Below are positions 1 through 8,426 of a stretch of 64,000 nt of DNA, piece after piece. Source of the stretch: Akkermansia muciniphila (lineage in GTDB: Bacteria > Verrucomicrobiota > Verrucomicrobiia > Verrucomicrobiales > Akkermansiaceae). The position numbers were made by a program, and so were the translations under genes. Location: NCBI RefSeq assembly GCF_900184965.1, contig NZ_FXYA01000215.1, positions 248,001 through 312,000 of the forward strand, given 5' to 3'. A model generated the notes under the pieces. It was not told the DNA's origin. It did not search any database and worked only from the letters and a program-made list of their open reading frames with translations. Within the stretch, counting starts at the first letter, position 1. The number at the start of each line of letters is the position of its first letter.

Positions 1-2
1 TG

Positions 3-245
3 ACCGTCCTGGTGAAGGACGGAGGGGAGCAGGTAACGTTCTGGTCCTCCAACATTCCGGACGGTTACGGAGTCAGGACGGTGCCCAAATCCCGAATCAG
101 GCGCGTCATTTTCACGCGCATCACCAGACCGGAGCGGTTCAACCTGGCCCCCTCCGTGGGAAGCCACCCGTGGCTGTCCTCCCTGCTCCGGCAGGAAGTG
201 AGTATGAAGGAAGTGCGCCGGCATTCCGGCATGCAGAACCCCTGA
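3..245 (+). CDS. C-terminal fragment of an unidentified protein, cut by the window start
   Basis: An open frame runs from the first complete codon to a TGA at 243-245, so only the last 80 residues are visible. The fragment is basic and soluble-looking, with no membrane segment or cysteine pair, and contains several Arg-rich stretches (for example KSRIRRVIFTRITRPERF). I do not recognise the family. It ends 12 bases before the GTG of the DNA glycosylase gene, so the two are probably co-transcribed. The true start lies upstream of the window. Confidence 0.6.
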   Translation, partial: TVLVKDGGEQVTFWSSNIPDGYGVRTVPKSRIRRVIFTRITRPERFNLAPSVGSHPWLSSLLRQEVSMKEVRRHSGMQNP

Positions 246-257
246 CCGTTTCCAGCC

Positions 258-776
258 GTGAAAAAATGCTCCTTCCCTCCTTCCGTCTCCCCGGACTGTT
301 CCGTGCTGGTGCTCGGTTCCCTGCCGGGGGACGAATCCCTGCGTCAGGCCCAGTATTACGCTCATCCCCGCAACGCGTTCTGGAAAATCATGGGTGCCCT
401 TCTGGGCTTTGATCCCTCCCTGCCATATGAGGAACGCCTGTCCCTGCTCAACCGGGGCGGGGTGGGGCTGTGGGACGTAGTGGCCTCCGGCGTCAGGCCC
501 GGCAGCCTGGACCAGCACATCTCCCAGGAACGGCCCAACGATATTGCGGCCCTGCTGGATCGCTTCCCGGGCATCGGCGTGGTCTGCTGCAACGGCACCG
601 CTTCCCATAAATACCTTAAACGGTATTTTCCCGAGTTGTTCCTTCGGGAAACGCTTTCCGTCATTCAAATGCCTTCCACCAGTCCGGCGGCGGCGCGGCT
701 GACGTATGAGCAGAAATTCCGAGCCTATGAGGAAATCATGGCGCCCCTGCTCCGGAAGGAAAAGCAAGAATACTGA
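258..776 (+). CDS. Hypoxanthine/uracil-DNA glycosylase (UDG superfamily, family 6-like)
   Basis: This 172-residue protein has the marks of the single-domain glycosylases that remove deaminated bases (hypoxanthine, sometimes uracil) from DNA to start base-excision repair. The first motif, VLGSLPGDESL, is followed by the substrate-pocket stretch YYAHPRNAFW near residues 34-43. The second motif near residues 140-147 reads PSTSPAAA. Length matches the family. The start is a GTG at 258 with no strong Shine-Dalgarno; no upstream ATG is possible in frame because the preceding gene stops at 245. The protein could equally be called a Mug-like mismatch glycosylase. The GSLPG and HPRN motifs favour the hypoxanthine type. 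Confidence 0.82.
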   Translation: MKKCSFPPSVSPDCSVLVLGSLPGDESLRQAQYYAHPRNAFWKIMGALLGFDPSLPYEERLSLLNRGGVGLWDVVASGVRPGSLDQHISQERPNDIAALLDRFPGIGVVCCNGTASHKYLKRYFPELFLRETLSVIQMPSTSPAAARLTYEQKFRAYEEIMAPLLRKEKQEY

Positions 777-835
777 CCTTCTGCGCCTTTTCCGGTGCGG
801 GGCGCGGCCCAACGGTGGCAGGCGGGGTTGTTCGG

Positions 836-1804
836 TCAGCAGGACCCGACGGCCGCCAGCAGGTGGACATCCAGGGCCAGGGCTTCGTGAATATTGAAAT
901 TCAAATCATCACGGAGCCTGTTGAGGGCCTCCATGCGCTTCAGCAATTCGTTCACGGGCATCTGGGCGGCCAGCGTGCGCACCTCCGGATGAATCGGAGT
1001 GACTCCCGGGGCTCCGGAGGCAATCAGGGCTGCCTGTCCGAACCAGCTGATGAGCAATTCCAGGGCCTGATTGCGCTGTTCCAGGTATTCCGTCTCTATC
1101 TGGGCGGCGTTCGCGTCCTTATTGCGGGCCTCCCAGTCGGAGGCGTCCGTACCCTGGGCCGCTTCCCTGGCTTCATCTTTCAGAGCCTGGTTCAGGTTTT
1201 TGGTGATGGCGGCCTTGGCTTCCGCCATGACGTCCATGAACCTGCTGCGGAAGGCCAGTGCTGCCAGGTCATTATTCAGATTGCGGCAGGTCTCCAGCCA
1301 GTGCGGGAGCAGGGCCTCCTGAATGGGGGTGAGCCTGAATTCCCCGGATTGCAGCAGATTGACGCGCACGCAGCGGGAAATAATCGTCTGAAGGAGCTGG
1401 TCCGGCTGGGAGGTGGACAAAATGAGCAGACACTGTCCGGGCGGTTCCTCCAGGGTTTTCAGGAAAGCGTTGGCGGCCTCGTCATTCATCCGCTCCGCAT
1501 CCATGAACACGGCTATCTTCCATTTCCCCTCCGCCGCGCGCTGTTGCAAAAAGGGTTCCACGGCCCGGATATCATCCCGCAGGATGCGGCGCGACTTGGA
1601 CTTGGGGCGCACCAGCCGGCAATACTCGTCCCTCACACTGTCCAGGTGGTCTGCCCGGATGCCGTTCATCAGCTCCAGCAATTGCAGGATCAGGCGGGAG
1701 GCTCCCTGGTGTTCGTCTCCCACAATGAGCAGGGCATGGGGAAGCCGGTTGCGGGAGAAGGCGGTGCGCAGCAGGTCGAACGCTTGGGATGCCGTAAATG
1801 CCAT
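836..1804 (-). CDS. holB: DNA polymerase III delta'-like clamp-loader subunit
   Basis: The 322-residue product resembles delta', the clamp-loader subunit that helps open and seat the sliding clamp. The N-terminal AAA+ domain begins [18 protein letters not shown]. The P-loop is degenerate (GDEHQGAS, no Lys before Ser), as usual for delta', which does not hydrolyse ATP. Typical delta' motifs follow: [12 protein letters not shown] near residue 112 and the sensor stretch [18 protein letters not shown]. The zinc-binding cysteines of the E. coli protein are absent. The C-terminal half is more divergent. ATG at 1804. It is divergent from hisI, 86 bases away. Confidence 0.8.
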   Translation of the reverse strand: MAFTASQAFDLLRTAFSRNRLPHALLIVGDEHQGASRLILQLLELMNGIRADHLDSVRDEYCRLVRPKSKSRRILRDDIRAVEPFLQQRAAEGKWKIAVFMDAERMNDEAANAFLKTLEEPPGQCLLILSTSQPDQLLQTIISRCVRVNLLQSGEFRLTPIQEALLPHWLETCRNLNNDLAALAFRSRFMDVMAEAKAAITKNLNQALKDEAREAAQGTDASDWEARNKDANAAQIETEYLEQRNQALELLISWFGQAALIASGAPGVTPIHPEVRTLAAQMPVNELLKRMEALNRLRDDLNFNIHEALALDVHLLAAVGSC

Positions 1805-1890
1805 ATGCTCCTATGAAAACATTTCGTTGCGTCAGGGCAACAGAAAAGATTGGTATATGTCGGATATTTCATGTACTAAGGGGGCCGGTT

Positions 1891-2382
1891 ATGGAACAAA
1901 ACGACATCTCATCCCGGATTGTCTTTGCCGACCGCGGCAAGGTGAATGTGGAAAAAGGCGTGGAATTCGCCCCCAAATTTGACCAGAACGGCCTGATCCC
2001 GGCCCTCGCCATGGACCATGTTACCCATGAACCGCTGATGCTGGCCTATATGAATGCGGAATCCCTGCGCATGACCATGGAACTGGGGGAAGCCGTTTAC
2101 TATTCCCGCAGCCGCCAGGAAATCTGGCATAAGGGCGCGACCAGCGGCCACGTGCAAAAAGTGAAGCAAATTCTGGTGGACTGCGACCAGGATGCCCTGA
2201 TTGTGCTGGTGGATCAGTGCGGCGCCGGCGCTTGCCACACAGGGCACCACTCCTGCTTTTACCGTTCCGTTCCGTTCGGAGATGAACTGAAAGCCCAGCC
2301 CCAGGGGGCACCCGTCACGCTGCGTGAAGCGGACGGAGGCGTCGTTTTTGATGCCGAGGCCGTGTACGGCAAGGGCCATTAA
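1891..2382 (+). CDS. hisI: Phosphoribosyl-AMP cyclohydrolase (histidine biosynthesis)
   Basis: HisI opens the purine ring of phosphoribosyl-AMP in the third step of histidine synthesis. The 163-residue protein has the family signature: [10 protein letters not shown], then WHKGATSGH, then [13 protein letters not shown] followed by [13 protein letters not shown], which supplies the zinc and magnesium ligands. There is no fused HisE domain. I place the start at ATG 1891, because the homology begins just after it and a GGGGG run sits 6-10 bases upstream; the frame is open further upstream to 1798 but that part looks non-coding. No other his gene is near. A strong terminator follows. Confidence 0.93.
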   Translation: MEQNDISSRIVFADRGKVNVEKGVEFAPKFDQNGLIPALAMDHVTHEPLMLAYMNAESLRMTMELGEAVYYSRSRQEIWHKGATSGHVQKVKQILVDCDQDALIVLVDQCGAGACHTGHHSCFYRSVPFGDELKAQPQGAPVTLREADGGVVFDAEAVYGKGH

Positions 2383-2390
2383 CTCCTTTT

Positions 2391-2428
2391 GCGCGTCAAT
2401 CTGCGTTCGCCGGATTGACGCGCCCTCT
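2391..2428 (+). terminator. Intrinsic terminator after hisI
   Basis: An 11-bp perfect stem (GCGCGTCAATC at 2391-2401 with its complement at 2413-2423) closes an 11-nt loop and is followed within four bases by TTTTT. It separates hisI from the lipoprotein gene downstream. Confidence 0.85.
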
Positions 2429-2445
2429 TTTTCTGCTGTAAAATC

Positions 2446-3396
2446 ATGAATGTGAAAAAACTGCTTCTCATGATGGCTGCCGTTTCCGGGACGCTGGCTT
2501 TGTGCCAATGCTCTTCGGAGGCGCCTCCCCCCCCCGGAACCGTCCGCATGGTGGATCAGCAGGCGATTGTCCTGATGCAGGAAGCCAGGGCAAAGGAAGC
2601 GAAGAATGATCTCTCCGGGGCCATTAAGAAATACAGGCGCGTGGTGGAAAAGCACCCCCTTTCCAGGGAAGCTCCCCAGGCCCGGTTCAGAATGGCGGAG
2701 CTTCATGAGGCCCGCAAGGAACCCGCGGATGCGTTTGACCAGTACCAGAAGCTCATAGACCGTCATCCGGACAGCCCCCTGTACAGGCAGGCCATGGCCC
2801 GGCAGAAGGAAATGGCCTTCGGCGCTGCGAGCGGCGCGCTGACCAACCGCGTGCTGTGGATGTTTGACGTCAGGATGGATCCCACGAACGTCACGGAATG
2901 GCTGAAGCATGTGCGGGACAATGCTCCGTACGCCCCTACCGCCCCGCAGGCCATGAACGTGCTGGGCAATTATCTGGCCGCCCGCGGCCGGATGAAGGAG
3001 GCCATTGAAGCATACCAGAACCTGGTGGACAATTACCCCAACTCTCCGCTGGCCCCCACGGCCCAGCTCCAGATTGCCACCCTGTATCGCCAGGCCGCTG
3101 CGGACGGTGACCGCAACCACGTCAATGTGGCCCGCGCCCAGGAAGCTTATGAAGATTACCTTCAGCGTTATCCCAACAGCGCCCGGGCAGGAGCGGCCCG
3201 CGCCGATCTGGCGGCCATGAAGCGTGAGCTGGTGGCCCAGCAGCTGGAAGTGGCGGAATACTACCTGACCAAGATGAAAGATACGGATGCGGCCATCTTC
3301 TGCTACCAGGAAGTAGTCTCCAGGGGCAGCATCAATCCCGCCGCCGCCGCCAGGGCGAAGGCCCGCCTGAAAGAACTGCGCGTGACCAGCAGATAA
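2446..3396 (+). CDS. BamD-like outer-membrane TPR lipoprotein
   Basis: A 316-residue exported protein made mostly of tetratricopeptide-like helical repeats, of the kind found in BamD/YfiO, part of the machine that inserts beta-barrel proteins into the outer membrane. The N-terminus is a signal sequence of about 20 residues ending LALCQC; this is a poor lipobox but two cysteines are available. TPR-like units are clear at about residues 40-110 (DLSGAIKKYRRVVEKHP, DAFDQYQKLIDRHP) and again at 175-290 (EAIEAYQNLVDNYP, YEDYLQRYP). It stops 18 bases before lptE, so the two outer-membrane assembly genes form an operon. It could be a BamD-related TPR protein rather than BamD itself. Confidence 0.75.
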   Translation: MNVKKLLLMMAAVSGTLALCQCSSEAPPPPGTVRMVDQQAIVLMQEARAKEAKNDLSGAIKKYRRVVEKHPLSREAPQARFRMAELHEARKEPADAFDQYQKLIDRHPDSPLYRQAMARQKEMAFGAASGALTNRVLWMFDVRMDPTNVTEWLKHVRDNAPYAPTAPQAMNVLGNYLAARGRMKEAIEAYQNLVDNYPNSPLAPTAQLQIATLYRQAAADGDRNHVNVARAQEAYEDYLQRYPNSARAGAARADLAAMKRELVAQQLEVAEYYLTKMKDTDAAIFCYQEVVSRGSINPAAAARAKARLKELRVTSR

Positions 3397-3414
3397 CAGG
3401 AATTCTCCGTCCTC

Positions 3415-3930
3415 ATGAACCGTATCCGGAACGTTTTCAAACTCTTTCTGCCCGTTTTTTGCCTGTTGGTCGGCTCTTGCGGCTACCAGCTCGGCGGCAC
3501 CAAGCCGCCCAGGCTGGAACTGGCCCGGACCGTCAAGGTATGCCTCTTTGCCAACAACTCTTTGGAACCCCGCGCCGCCACGCTGGTGACCGGCGCGCTG
3601 GCGGATGAACTGCAACGGGACGGCACCTACCGGTTGAGCTCCGGAACGGATGCGGATATCCGGGTGGAGGGGGAAGTGTACTCCATCACCTTCGACCAGT
3701 TGCGCTCCAGCCGGGAAGACACCTACAAGAGTACGGAACTTGGGTTGCGCCTGGCTGTCAAATACCGTGTGGTGGACGCCAAAACGCAGGAAATCCTGTA
3801 TGCCGGCTCTGCGGAGGAAGTAGGTCAATTCTTTGACCAGGGCAACATTCAGTCGGCCCGCACGAATGCCCTTTCCTATGCGGCCCGTCTGGTGGCTACT
3901 TCCATTGCGGAAACCCTTACCAATGGCTAA
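3415..3930 (+). CDS. lptE: LPS-assembly lipoprotein LptE
   Basis: LptE plugs the LptD barrel that delivers lipopolysaccharide to the cell surface. The 171-residue protein starts with a signal sequence and a good lipobox (LVGSC, Cys22) followed by GYQLGG, the hallmark of this family (CGYxL). The mature part has the usual pattern: a strand that reads as conserved fibre-forming sequence (TVKVCLFANNSLEP), an ADELQRDG helix, and a C-terminal helix (ARLVATSIAETL). Start ATG 3415, 18 bases after the BamD-like gene. rsmI follows after 23 bases. Confidence 0.85.
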   Translation: MNRIRNVFKLFLPVFCLLVGSCGYQLGGTKPPRLELARTVKVCLFANNSLEPRAATLVTGALADELQRDGTYRLSSGTDADIRVEGEVYSITFDQLRSSREDTYKSTELGLRLAVKYRVVDAKTQEILYAGSAEEVGQFFDQGNIQSARTNALSYAARLVATSIAETLTNG

Positions 3931-3953
3931 CCCCGCCCGGTTCAGGAAAATTT

Positions 3954-4661
3954 GTGCTTATGGAGGAAGTGGAATACAGCGTTTATTTTGTTCCGGTGCC
4001 TATCGGCAACCGGGCGGACATCACTCTGCGGGCGCTGGACGTGCTGCGCAAGGTGGATGTCATTGCGTGTGAAGACACCCGCCATTCCGGCCTTCTGCTT
4101 TCCCATTATGAAATCCGCAAACCGCTGATAAGCATGCATGACCACAATGAGCAGCCGCGCGCCGGGGAAATTGCGGCGCGCGCGGCCGGCGGGGAAAGCT
4201 TTGCCGTGATCAGTGATGCGGGCATGCCTGGCGTGAGCGATCCGGGCTACCGTCTCATTCAGACGCTCAAGGAAAAGGGAATAAGCTTCACCGTCCTTCC
4301 CGGACCATCCGCCGTGGTGACGGCTCTGGTGGGATCCGGACTGCCTACGGACGCCTTCTTCTTCGGCGGCTTTCTGCCCGTCAAATCCGGGAAAAAAAAC
4401 GCCGTGCTCCAAACGGCGGCGGAAGCTTCCCATACCAGTATTTTTTATGAATCCCCCCATCGCATCGTCAAAACCGTGCAGGCTCTGGCGGCGCTGGATC
4501 CGGATATTCCCGTCTGCGTAGCCAGGGAACTGACAAAAACCTTTGAAACTTATCATCGCGGTTCGGCTTCCCGGCTGGCGGCGGAATTTGCGGAACGCGC
4601 CCCCAGGGGGGAAATCGTGCTGCTGGTGGGCGGCGTCAATGCCCCGCGGGCTACCCGTTGA
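3954..4661 (+). CDS. rsmI: 16S rRNA 2'-O-methyltransferase RsmI (C1402)
   Basis: RsmI methylates the ribose of C1402 in 16S rRNA using S-adenosylmethionine. The protein has the tetrapyrrole-methylase fold motifs: VPVPIGNRADITLRALDVL, then the strongly conserved ACEDTRHSGLLL, ISDAGMPGVSDPG, and VLPGPSAVVTALVGSGLP. The C-terminal ESPHRI and CVARELTKTFET motifs also match. I use the GTG at 3954 because AGGA lies six bases upstream; an ATG at 3960 is also possible and would remove two residues. No frameshift or domain loss is visible. Confidence 0.93.
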   Translation: MLMEEVEYSVYFVPVPIGNRADITLRALDVLRKVDVIACEDTRHSGLLLSHYEIRKPLISMHDHNEQPRAGEIAARAAGGESFAVISDAGMPGVSDPGYRLIQTLKEKGISFTVLPGPSAVVTALVGSGLPTDAFFFGGFLPVKSGKKNAVLQTAAEASHTSIFYESPHRIVKTVQALAALDPDIPVCVARELTKTFETYHRGSASRLAAEFAERAPRGEIVLLVGGVNAPRATR

Positions 4662-4679
4662 CGGGCCGGAAACATCATG

Positions 4680-5441
4680 TCAATAGCTGACCGTCACTTT
4701 AACCGGGCGGTGGTCGGAGGCGGCGGGGGCTTCAATCACCCTGCGTTCCTTCACATGGAACGCCTCCGTCTTTTTTCCCCTGTACATCCAGATGTAATCA
4801 ATGCATTCCTTCGGATGCCCGGCGGGAAACGTTTTTTGGGCCGGATCGCTCAGCAGGATGAAATATTTCTTCATCCGGGTTATCGGCTCCGAATCCGGCG
4901 TTAAATTGAAATCCCCTGCAATAAAAAAGGGCTTGCTGCATTTTGCGGCCAGGGCGGCAATTATATCAATGGAAGCGCTGCTGTCTTCCTTGGTCAGGGA
5001 CAAATGCGTGACGCAAAACCAGTAATCCCTGAACTCGGCCATCAACAGCACACGGGCCTCCTCCCTGCCGGGCAAAGGAATCCGTCTGACGCTCAGAGGC
5101 TTTTCCCTGGATAAAATGCCTACTCCATAGGAACCGCCTGAATAATCAATGGCCTTGGCATAGGTACCCGTCAACGTTGTCCTTGCGGCCAATTCCTGCA
5201 GGGTATCCCTGCCTCCGCTCCTTATGGTTCCCTGGTCCAGCTCCTGGAGGGCAGCGACATCCGGTTTTTCCGCTGCGATTACCCGGGCCGTGCGGTCATA
5301 ATCCCTCCTGCCGTCCATGCCGGTGCCGTTCTTTACGTTATAGCTCATCAATGTGAATTCTCCGGCCTGCAGGGGAAAAGGGCTGAAAAAAACAGCTACG
5401 GCTGCACCTAACCTGAAAATGGACCATTTATTTCCTTTCAT
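4680..5441 (-). CDS. Secreted endonuclease/exonuclease/phosphatase (EEP) family protein
   Basis: The 253-residue product has an N-terminal signal peptide (MKGNKW.. then a hydrophobic core ending PLQA) and then an EEP domain, the fold of DNase I, exonuclease III and inositol phosphatases. Visible active-site motifs are LMSYNVKNG (Asn), ALQELD (Glu metal ligand), FIAGDFNLTPDS (Asp and Asn) and the terminal SDHRPV (Asp-His). The spacing is standard for small Mg-dependent members. Substrate cannot be told: DNA, RNA, phosphoinositide or sugar phosphate are all possible. I chose the ATG at 5441 since it starts the signal peptide; the frame extends 31 codons further but that part is unlike protein. 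It is convergent with rsmI, 18 bases apart. Confidence 0.8.
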   Translation of the reverse strand: MKGNKWSIFRLGAAVAVFFSPFPLQAGEFTLMSYNVKNGTGMDGRRDYDRTARVIAAEKPDVAALQELDQGTIRSGGRDTLQELAARTTLTGTYAKAIDYSGGSYGVGILSREKPLSVRRIPLPGREEARVLLMAEFRDYWFCVTHLSLTKEDSSASIDIIAALAAKCSKPFFIAGDFNLTPDSEPITRMKKYFILLSDPAQKTFPAGHPKECIDYIWMYRGKKTEAFHVKERRVIEAPAASDHRPVKVTVSY

Positions 5442-5662
5442 ATCTGCAACAGGCTCCGTATTGCCCGGACTGCAGATAATACGAGCTCCCTTCTCCCTTT
5501 TCTTGCAGAAAAATTTCCCCCTCCGGATAAGCAATCCTCCTGTGAGGAGAGTCGGCAGCTCGTTTCCGGTTTCCAGAGCAGAGCCTCATCTCTGATCGGG
5601 CCAGCCGCCTTGGATGCTCTTGGAGCCATATGCCGGCGGGAAATGACGCAGATTTTATCAAC

Positions 5663-5700
5663 TTGACGGCTGGAAGTGTGTCATGATAATGTCCTATCAT
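5663..5700 (+). promoter_or_regulatory. Predicted promoter with overlapping inverted repeat
   Basis: TTGACG at 5663-5668 and GATAAT at 5685-5690 are separated by 16 bases, a good sigma-70-type match. An inverted repeat, ATGATA at 5683-5688 and TATCAT at 5695-5700, covers the -10 box and the expected start site. The predicted transcript would begin about five bases before the ATG at 5702. Confidence 0.5.
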
Positions 5701-5701
5701 C

Positions 5702-6004
5702 ATGCTGGAGGATAGGAAATCACATTCCTCGCGCAAGACACCGGATTTGGTGACTGATGAGCTTATTCTCATTCTTCATGAAGCGGGCATGCTGGAATTC
5801 AATGACATTTTTCAGCGTGCCGTTGTCGTGATGAAGGAAAAGCACATGTCCTTGGGCGGGGAGGAAATCCTGAGGCTGAGGATTTACGAAAAACTCCAGA
5901 ATCTGGTGAGCACCGGCGGCCTGATGAAAAAAGGCCGCGAATACACGGCCCTGCCCAAGCTGATTTCTTTGAAATCGAAAGCGTTACCGGATATCCGGTT
6001 GTGA
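5702..6004 (+). CDS. Small winged-helix-like protein of unknown function
   Basis: A 100-residue, soluble, basic protein that I cannot assign to a named family. The N-terminal 15 residues are polar; from about residue 18 it is helical (TDELILILHEAGMLEFNDIF), and residues 55-85 (ILRLRIYEKLQNLVSTGG, then MKKGREYTAL) look like a recognition helix followed by a wing. That suggests DNA binding but is not proof. The ATG at 5702 lies directly downstream of a good promoter with an inverted repeat over its -10 box, which would fit autoregulation. A GGAGGA is inside the gene (5706-5712), not upstream, so initiation may be leaderless. The gene stands alone. Confidence 0.6.
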   Translation: MLEDRKSHSSRKTPDLVTDELILILHEAGMLEFNDIFQRAVVVMKEKHMSLGGEEILRLRIYEKLQNLVSTGGLMKKGREYTALPKLISLKSKALPDIRL

Positions 6005-6012
6005 TTTTCAGG

Positions 6013-6060
6013 AAAAAAGGCAGGATGAAGCGGATTTTACTCCATGTCGTTTATCCTGCC
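6013..6060 (-). terminator. Probable terminator of the porin gene
   Basis: GGCAGGAT at 6019-6026 pairs with ATCCTGCC at 6053-6060. Read on the minus strand the stem is followed at once by six T. The loop is long (26 nt), which lowers confidence. Confidence 0.5.
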
Positions 6061-6096
6061 CGTGAAACCTAATATGCGGTCTCGTGCCTCACTTTC

Positions 6097-7428
6097 TTAG
6101 AAGTTGGTGCGGAAAGCGATATTGTAGCTCCATCCGGTAAAGCCTTTCTGCCGGCTGGCGTCCGTGCCGTTGGAATGGGCGTATTCGATGCCCGCCATGA
6201 TCTTGGCCATGTTCGGGCTGCATTCGAAAATGTAGTAGTTGACGCCCAGGTACAGGGCCTGCATGCAGTCGGAGGTGCCGGAATAAGTGGAGTTCTGCGT
6301 ATAGCGTTTTTCCCATTTTACGGCGTTGCTGCCTGCCGCCATCTGGTAGCGGACCACTCCTTCCCAGTGGGGGGTGAACTTGTAGGACGGCATGACGGTC
6401 ACGCCGAAGACGTTTTCAGCCCCCGCCTTCATGCCGATGACGTTGAAGCCGGCCATGACTTCGGTCATCAGGGAGAAATTCCCCTGGGAGCCTTCCCATG
6501 TCAGGGCTACCACGTCCCTGGCTCCGGTGCCCTGGTATTTGGATTTGAAGCCGTAGCCGGTCAGTTTTTTATACGCCTTGTTTTGGGCGTCGTTCCTCCA
6601 CTTGGTGAAATTGTGGGCGTAATCCAGCCACAGACGGCTTTTCTTCAGGAAAACGTTGTTGGACGTGTCATAGCTCAGCGTGCCGGTGATGAAGCAGTTG
6701 TCCTGGGAGTTGAAAGCGGGTTCAATGCGGTTGTTGGACGTGCCGGTCCCGGCGCTTCCGTTGCCGTTCAGCCAGACGCCTGCGGCCCAGCCGAGTTTGT
6801 CCTTTTTGTCGGAATTGTTCACCTGGAGTCCGTAATTGGTTTCCGGGCGGAGCTGGTTGACCAGCATGGAACGTTCCATGGTCAGAATGGCGGAGGAGGA
6901 CGTTCGGTATTCCCCGGTGATGCGCGGCTTTATTTTGCCGATGGCATAGGTGACGGGGCCTCCGTTGTATTCCAGATTCAATTCGTAAAGGGAGCAGGTC
7001 TGGTCGGAGGCGTTCCATGTGTTGGCTTTCGCATTGTAGCTTTCCAGGCCGTCCATGTCGCCGATGTTCCAGACGTTGTTGAGTTTGAAGTTATTCAGGA
7101 ACTTCATGTTGAACCCGGCGCGGAAGCGGCGCCATTCATCGTTGAAGCGGCGGCCGTTGCCTTCCTTTTCGCCCATCACGCGGTTTTCGCCGTTCGGGTC
7201 AATCCAGTCCAGGCTGTACTGCATGCGGAGGGAAACGTTGAATTCCTGGATGTAAGGATTTTTATGATCCCGTTCCGCGTTGAACCACTTGAAACGGTCG
7301 CTGAGCCATTTGCAGGCGGAAAAGCTGCCGTGGGTCGGCAGAGCGTTTCCTGTAGAGGACGCGGCCGCGGCAAAGGCGGAGGCTCCGAAAGTCATGATGC
7401 CGATGACGGGGAGAGTATAGGTCTTCAT
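6097..7428 (-). CDS. Outer-membrane porin
   Basis: The 443-residue protein has a signal peptide (MKTYTLPVIGIM, cleavage near ASAFA) and then the alternating, aromatic-rich sequence of a beta-barrel, with many strands ending in Tyr/Trp/Phe and a C-terminal Phe (RTNF), the usual BAM recognition end. The closest general type is the OprP/OprO-like or related 16-18 stranded porins; solute specificity cannot be read from sequence. I take the ATG at 7428 because it begins the signal peptide. The 143-base leader separating it from rnc holds an inverted repeat (7522-7554). A probable terminator lies at 6013-6060. It probably forms a diffusion channel for small or charged solutes. Confidence 0.8.
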   Translation of the reverse strand: MKTYTLPVIGIMTFGASAFAAAASSTGNALPTHGSFSACKWLSDRFKWFNAERDHKNPYIQEFNVSLRMQYSLDWIDPNGENRVMGEKEGNGRRFNDEWRRFRAGFNMKFLNNFKLNNVWNIGDMDGLESYNAKANTWNASDQTCSLYELNLEYNGGPVTYAIGKIKPRITGEYRTSSSAILTMERSMLVNQLRPETNYGLQVNNSDKKDKLGWAAGVWLNGNGSAGTGTSNNRIEPAFNSQDNCFITGTLSYDTSNNVFLKKSRLWLDYAHNFTKWRNDAQNKAYKKLTGYGFKSKYQGTGARDVVALTWEGSQGNFSLMTEVMAGFNVIGMKAGAENVFGVTVMPSYKFTPHWEGVVRYQMAAGSNAVKWEKRYTQNSTYSGTSDCMQALYLGVNYYIFECSPNMAKIMAGIEYAHSNGTDASRQKGFTGWSYNIAFRTNF

Positions 7429-7521
7429 TGGTTTTCCATGGCTGGTTTGTCTGTGGGAAGGTCTTCCGGGGAAGGTTCTTTCTTGCGGAGACGGCTTCTG
7501 TCTATCAAACCAGCCGCAGGA

Positions 7522-7554
7522 GTGTCTAAGGCTTAAGGGTGACAAAATAGACAC
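7522..7554. repeat. Short inverted repeat in the porin leader
   Basis: GTGTCTA at 7522-7528 and TAGACAC at 7548-7554 are exact complements 19 bases apart, in the gap between rnc and the porin gene. It could be a binding site, a leader hairpin, or a weak terminator of rnc. No T-tract follows. Confidence 0.35.
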
Positions 7555-7571
7555 CCGTCCTCCTTTGGCGG

Positions 7572-8267
7572 TTACAAGGTCATGCGGAGCCATGCCCTGG
7601 CGGCCAGGGCGTCTGCGGCGGCGGCTACCTCCGCCTTTCTCTTGCTGGCCCCGGAACCGGCGCCAATGGCGTGACCATGCCAGAAAACGCGGGATTCAAA
7701 ACGGTTTTCAGCGTCTCTCGGCCCTTTTTCTTCCGTCTTATAGGAAGGAGTTTCGGGCAGGATGTCCTGAAGAATGGCTTGGAGTTCCCCTTTGGGGTTG
7801 ATTTCCTTGGGATGGCTGGCTGCGGAATCCAGAGCTTCATGGAGGACGCGCAGGGCCACGGCCTTGGCCGTTTCATAGTCGGAATCCAGGGACATGGCTC
7901 CGAAGACGGATTCAAATGTGTTGGCGATGATGGAATTTTTGCCTCGTCCGCCGGCCCGTTCCTCCCCCTTCCCCAGAGCAATGTACTTGTCCAGCCCCAG
8001 GATAAAGCCGTATTTACCCAGATTGGCGCGGCTGACGGTTCGGGCGCGCAGCTGGGTCAGTTCCCCTTCCGGGGATTGGGGCATGTGGTGGTAAAGATAT
8101 TGCGTGACGGCCAGTTGCAGGATGGCGTCTCCCAGGAATTCCAGCCGTTCATACGCCCGGCGCGTTTCCGGCTTGCTGTCCGTGCTGGGATGGGTAAGGG
8201 CCTGAACGAGCAGATCCGGATTGTTGAAACGGTAACCCAGCTTGTCTTCCAGCGCGGTATGATTCAT
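7572..8267 (-). CDS. rnc: Ribonuclease III
   Basis: RNase III cuts double-stranded RNA during rRNA and mRNA processing. The N-terminal nuclease domain carries the signature YERLEFLGDAIL near residues 39-50, with the second acidic cluster NTFESVFGAM near residue 115. The C-terminal double-stranded RNA-binding domain spans about residues 158-231 and ends with the typical KRKAEVAAAADALA helix. Length (231 residues from the ATG at 8267) is normal. The frame opens 14 codons earlier only with a TTG, which I reject. The flavin reductase gene is divergent, 159 bases away. Confidence 0.93.
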   Translation of the reverse strand: MNHTALEDKLGYRFNNPDLLVQALTHPSTDSKPETRRAYERLEFLGDAILQLAVTQYLYHHMPQSPEGELTQLRARTVSRANLGKYGFILGLDKYIALGKGEERAGGRGKNSIIANTFESVFGAMSLDSDYETAKAVALRVLHEALDSAASHPKEINPKGELQAILQDILPETPSYKTEEKGPRDAENRFESRVFWHGHAIGAGSGASKRKAEVAAAADALAARAWLRMTL

Positions 8268-8426
8268 CCCGGAAATGCTAGGGCCGCCGTTGAGGAAATG
8301 CAACTCCAAACGGAGGGCGCTCCCGGCGGGGCGGGAGATTGCCTTCCCGCGTCATCCCTGCCGCTCCACAGCTTTGACATATGGACGGAGGGGTGTAGGA
8401 TAGGTTGTGAACGAACGTTGGAGACG

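Noticed and set aside
1909-3828. 639-codon minus-strand frame across hisI, the BamD-like gene and lptE
   Set aside because: Spans three well-supported plus-strand genes; composition is that of an antisense shadow.
7522-7554. Inverted repeat in the porin leader as an invertible promoter
   Set aside because: Arms of 7 bases and a total of 33 bases are too short for known invertible segments; kept only as a possible protein site.
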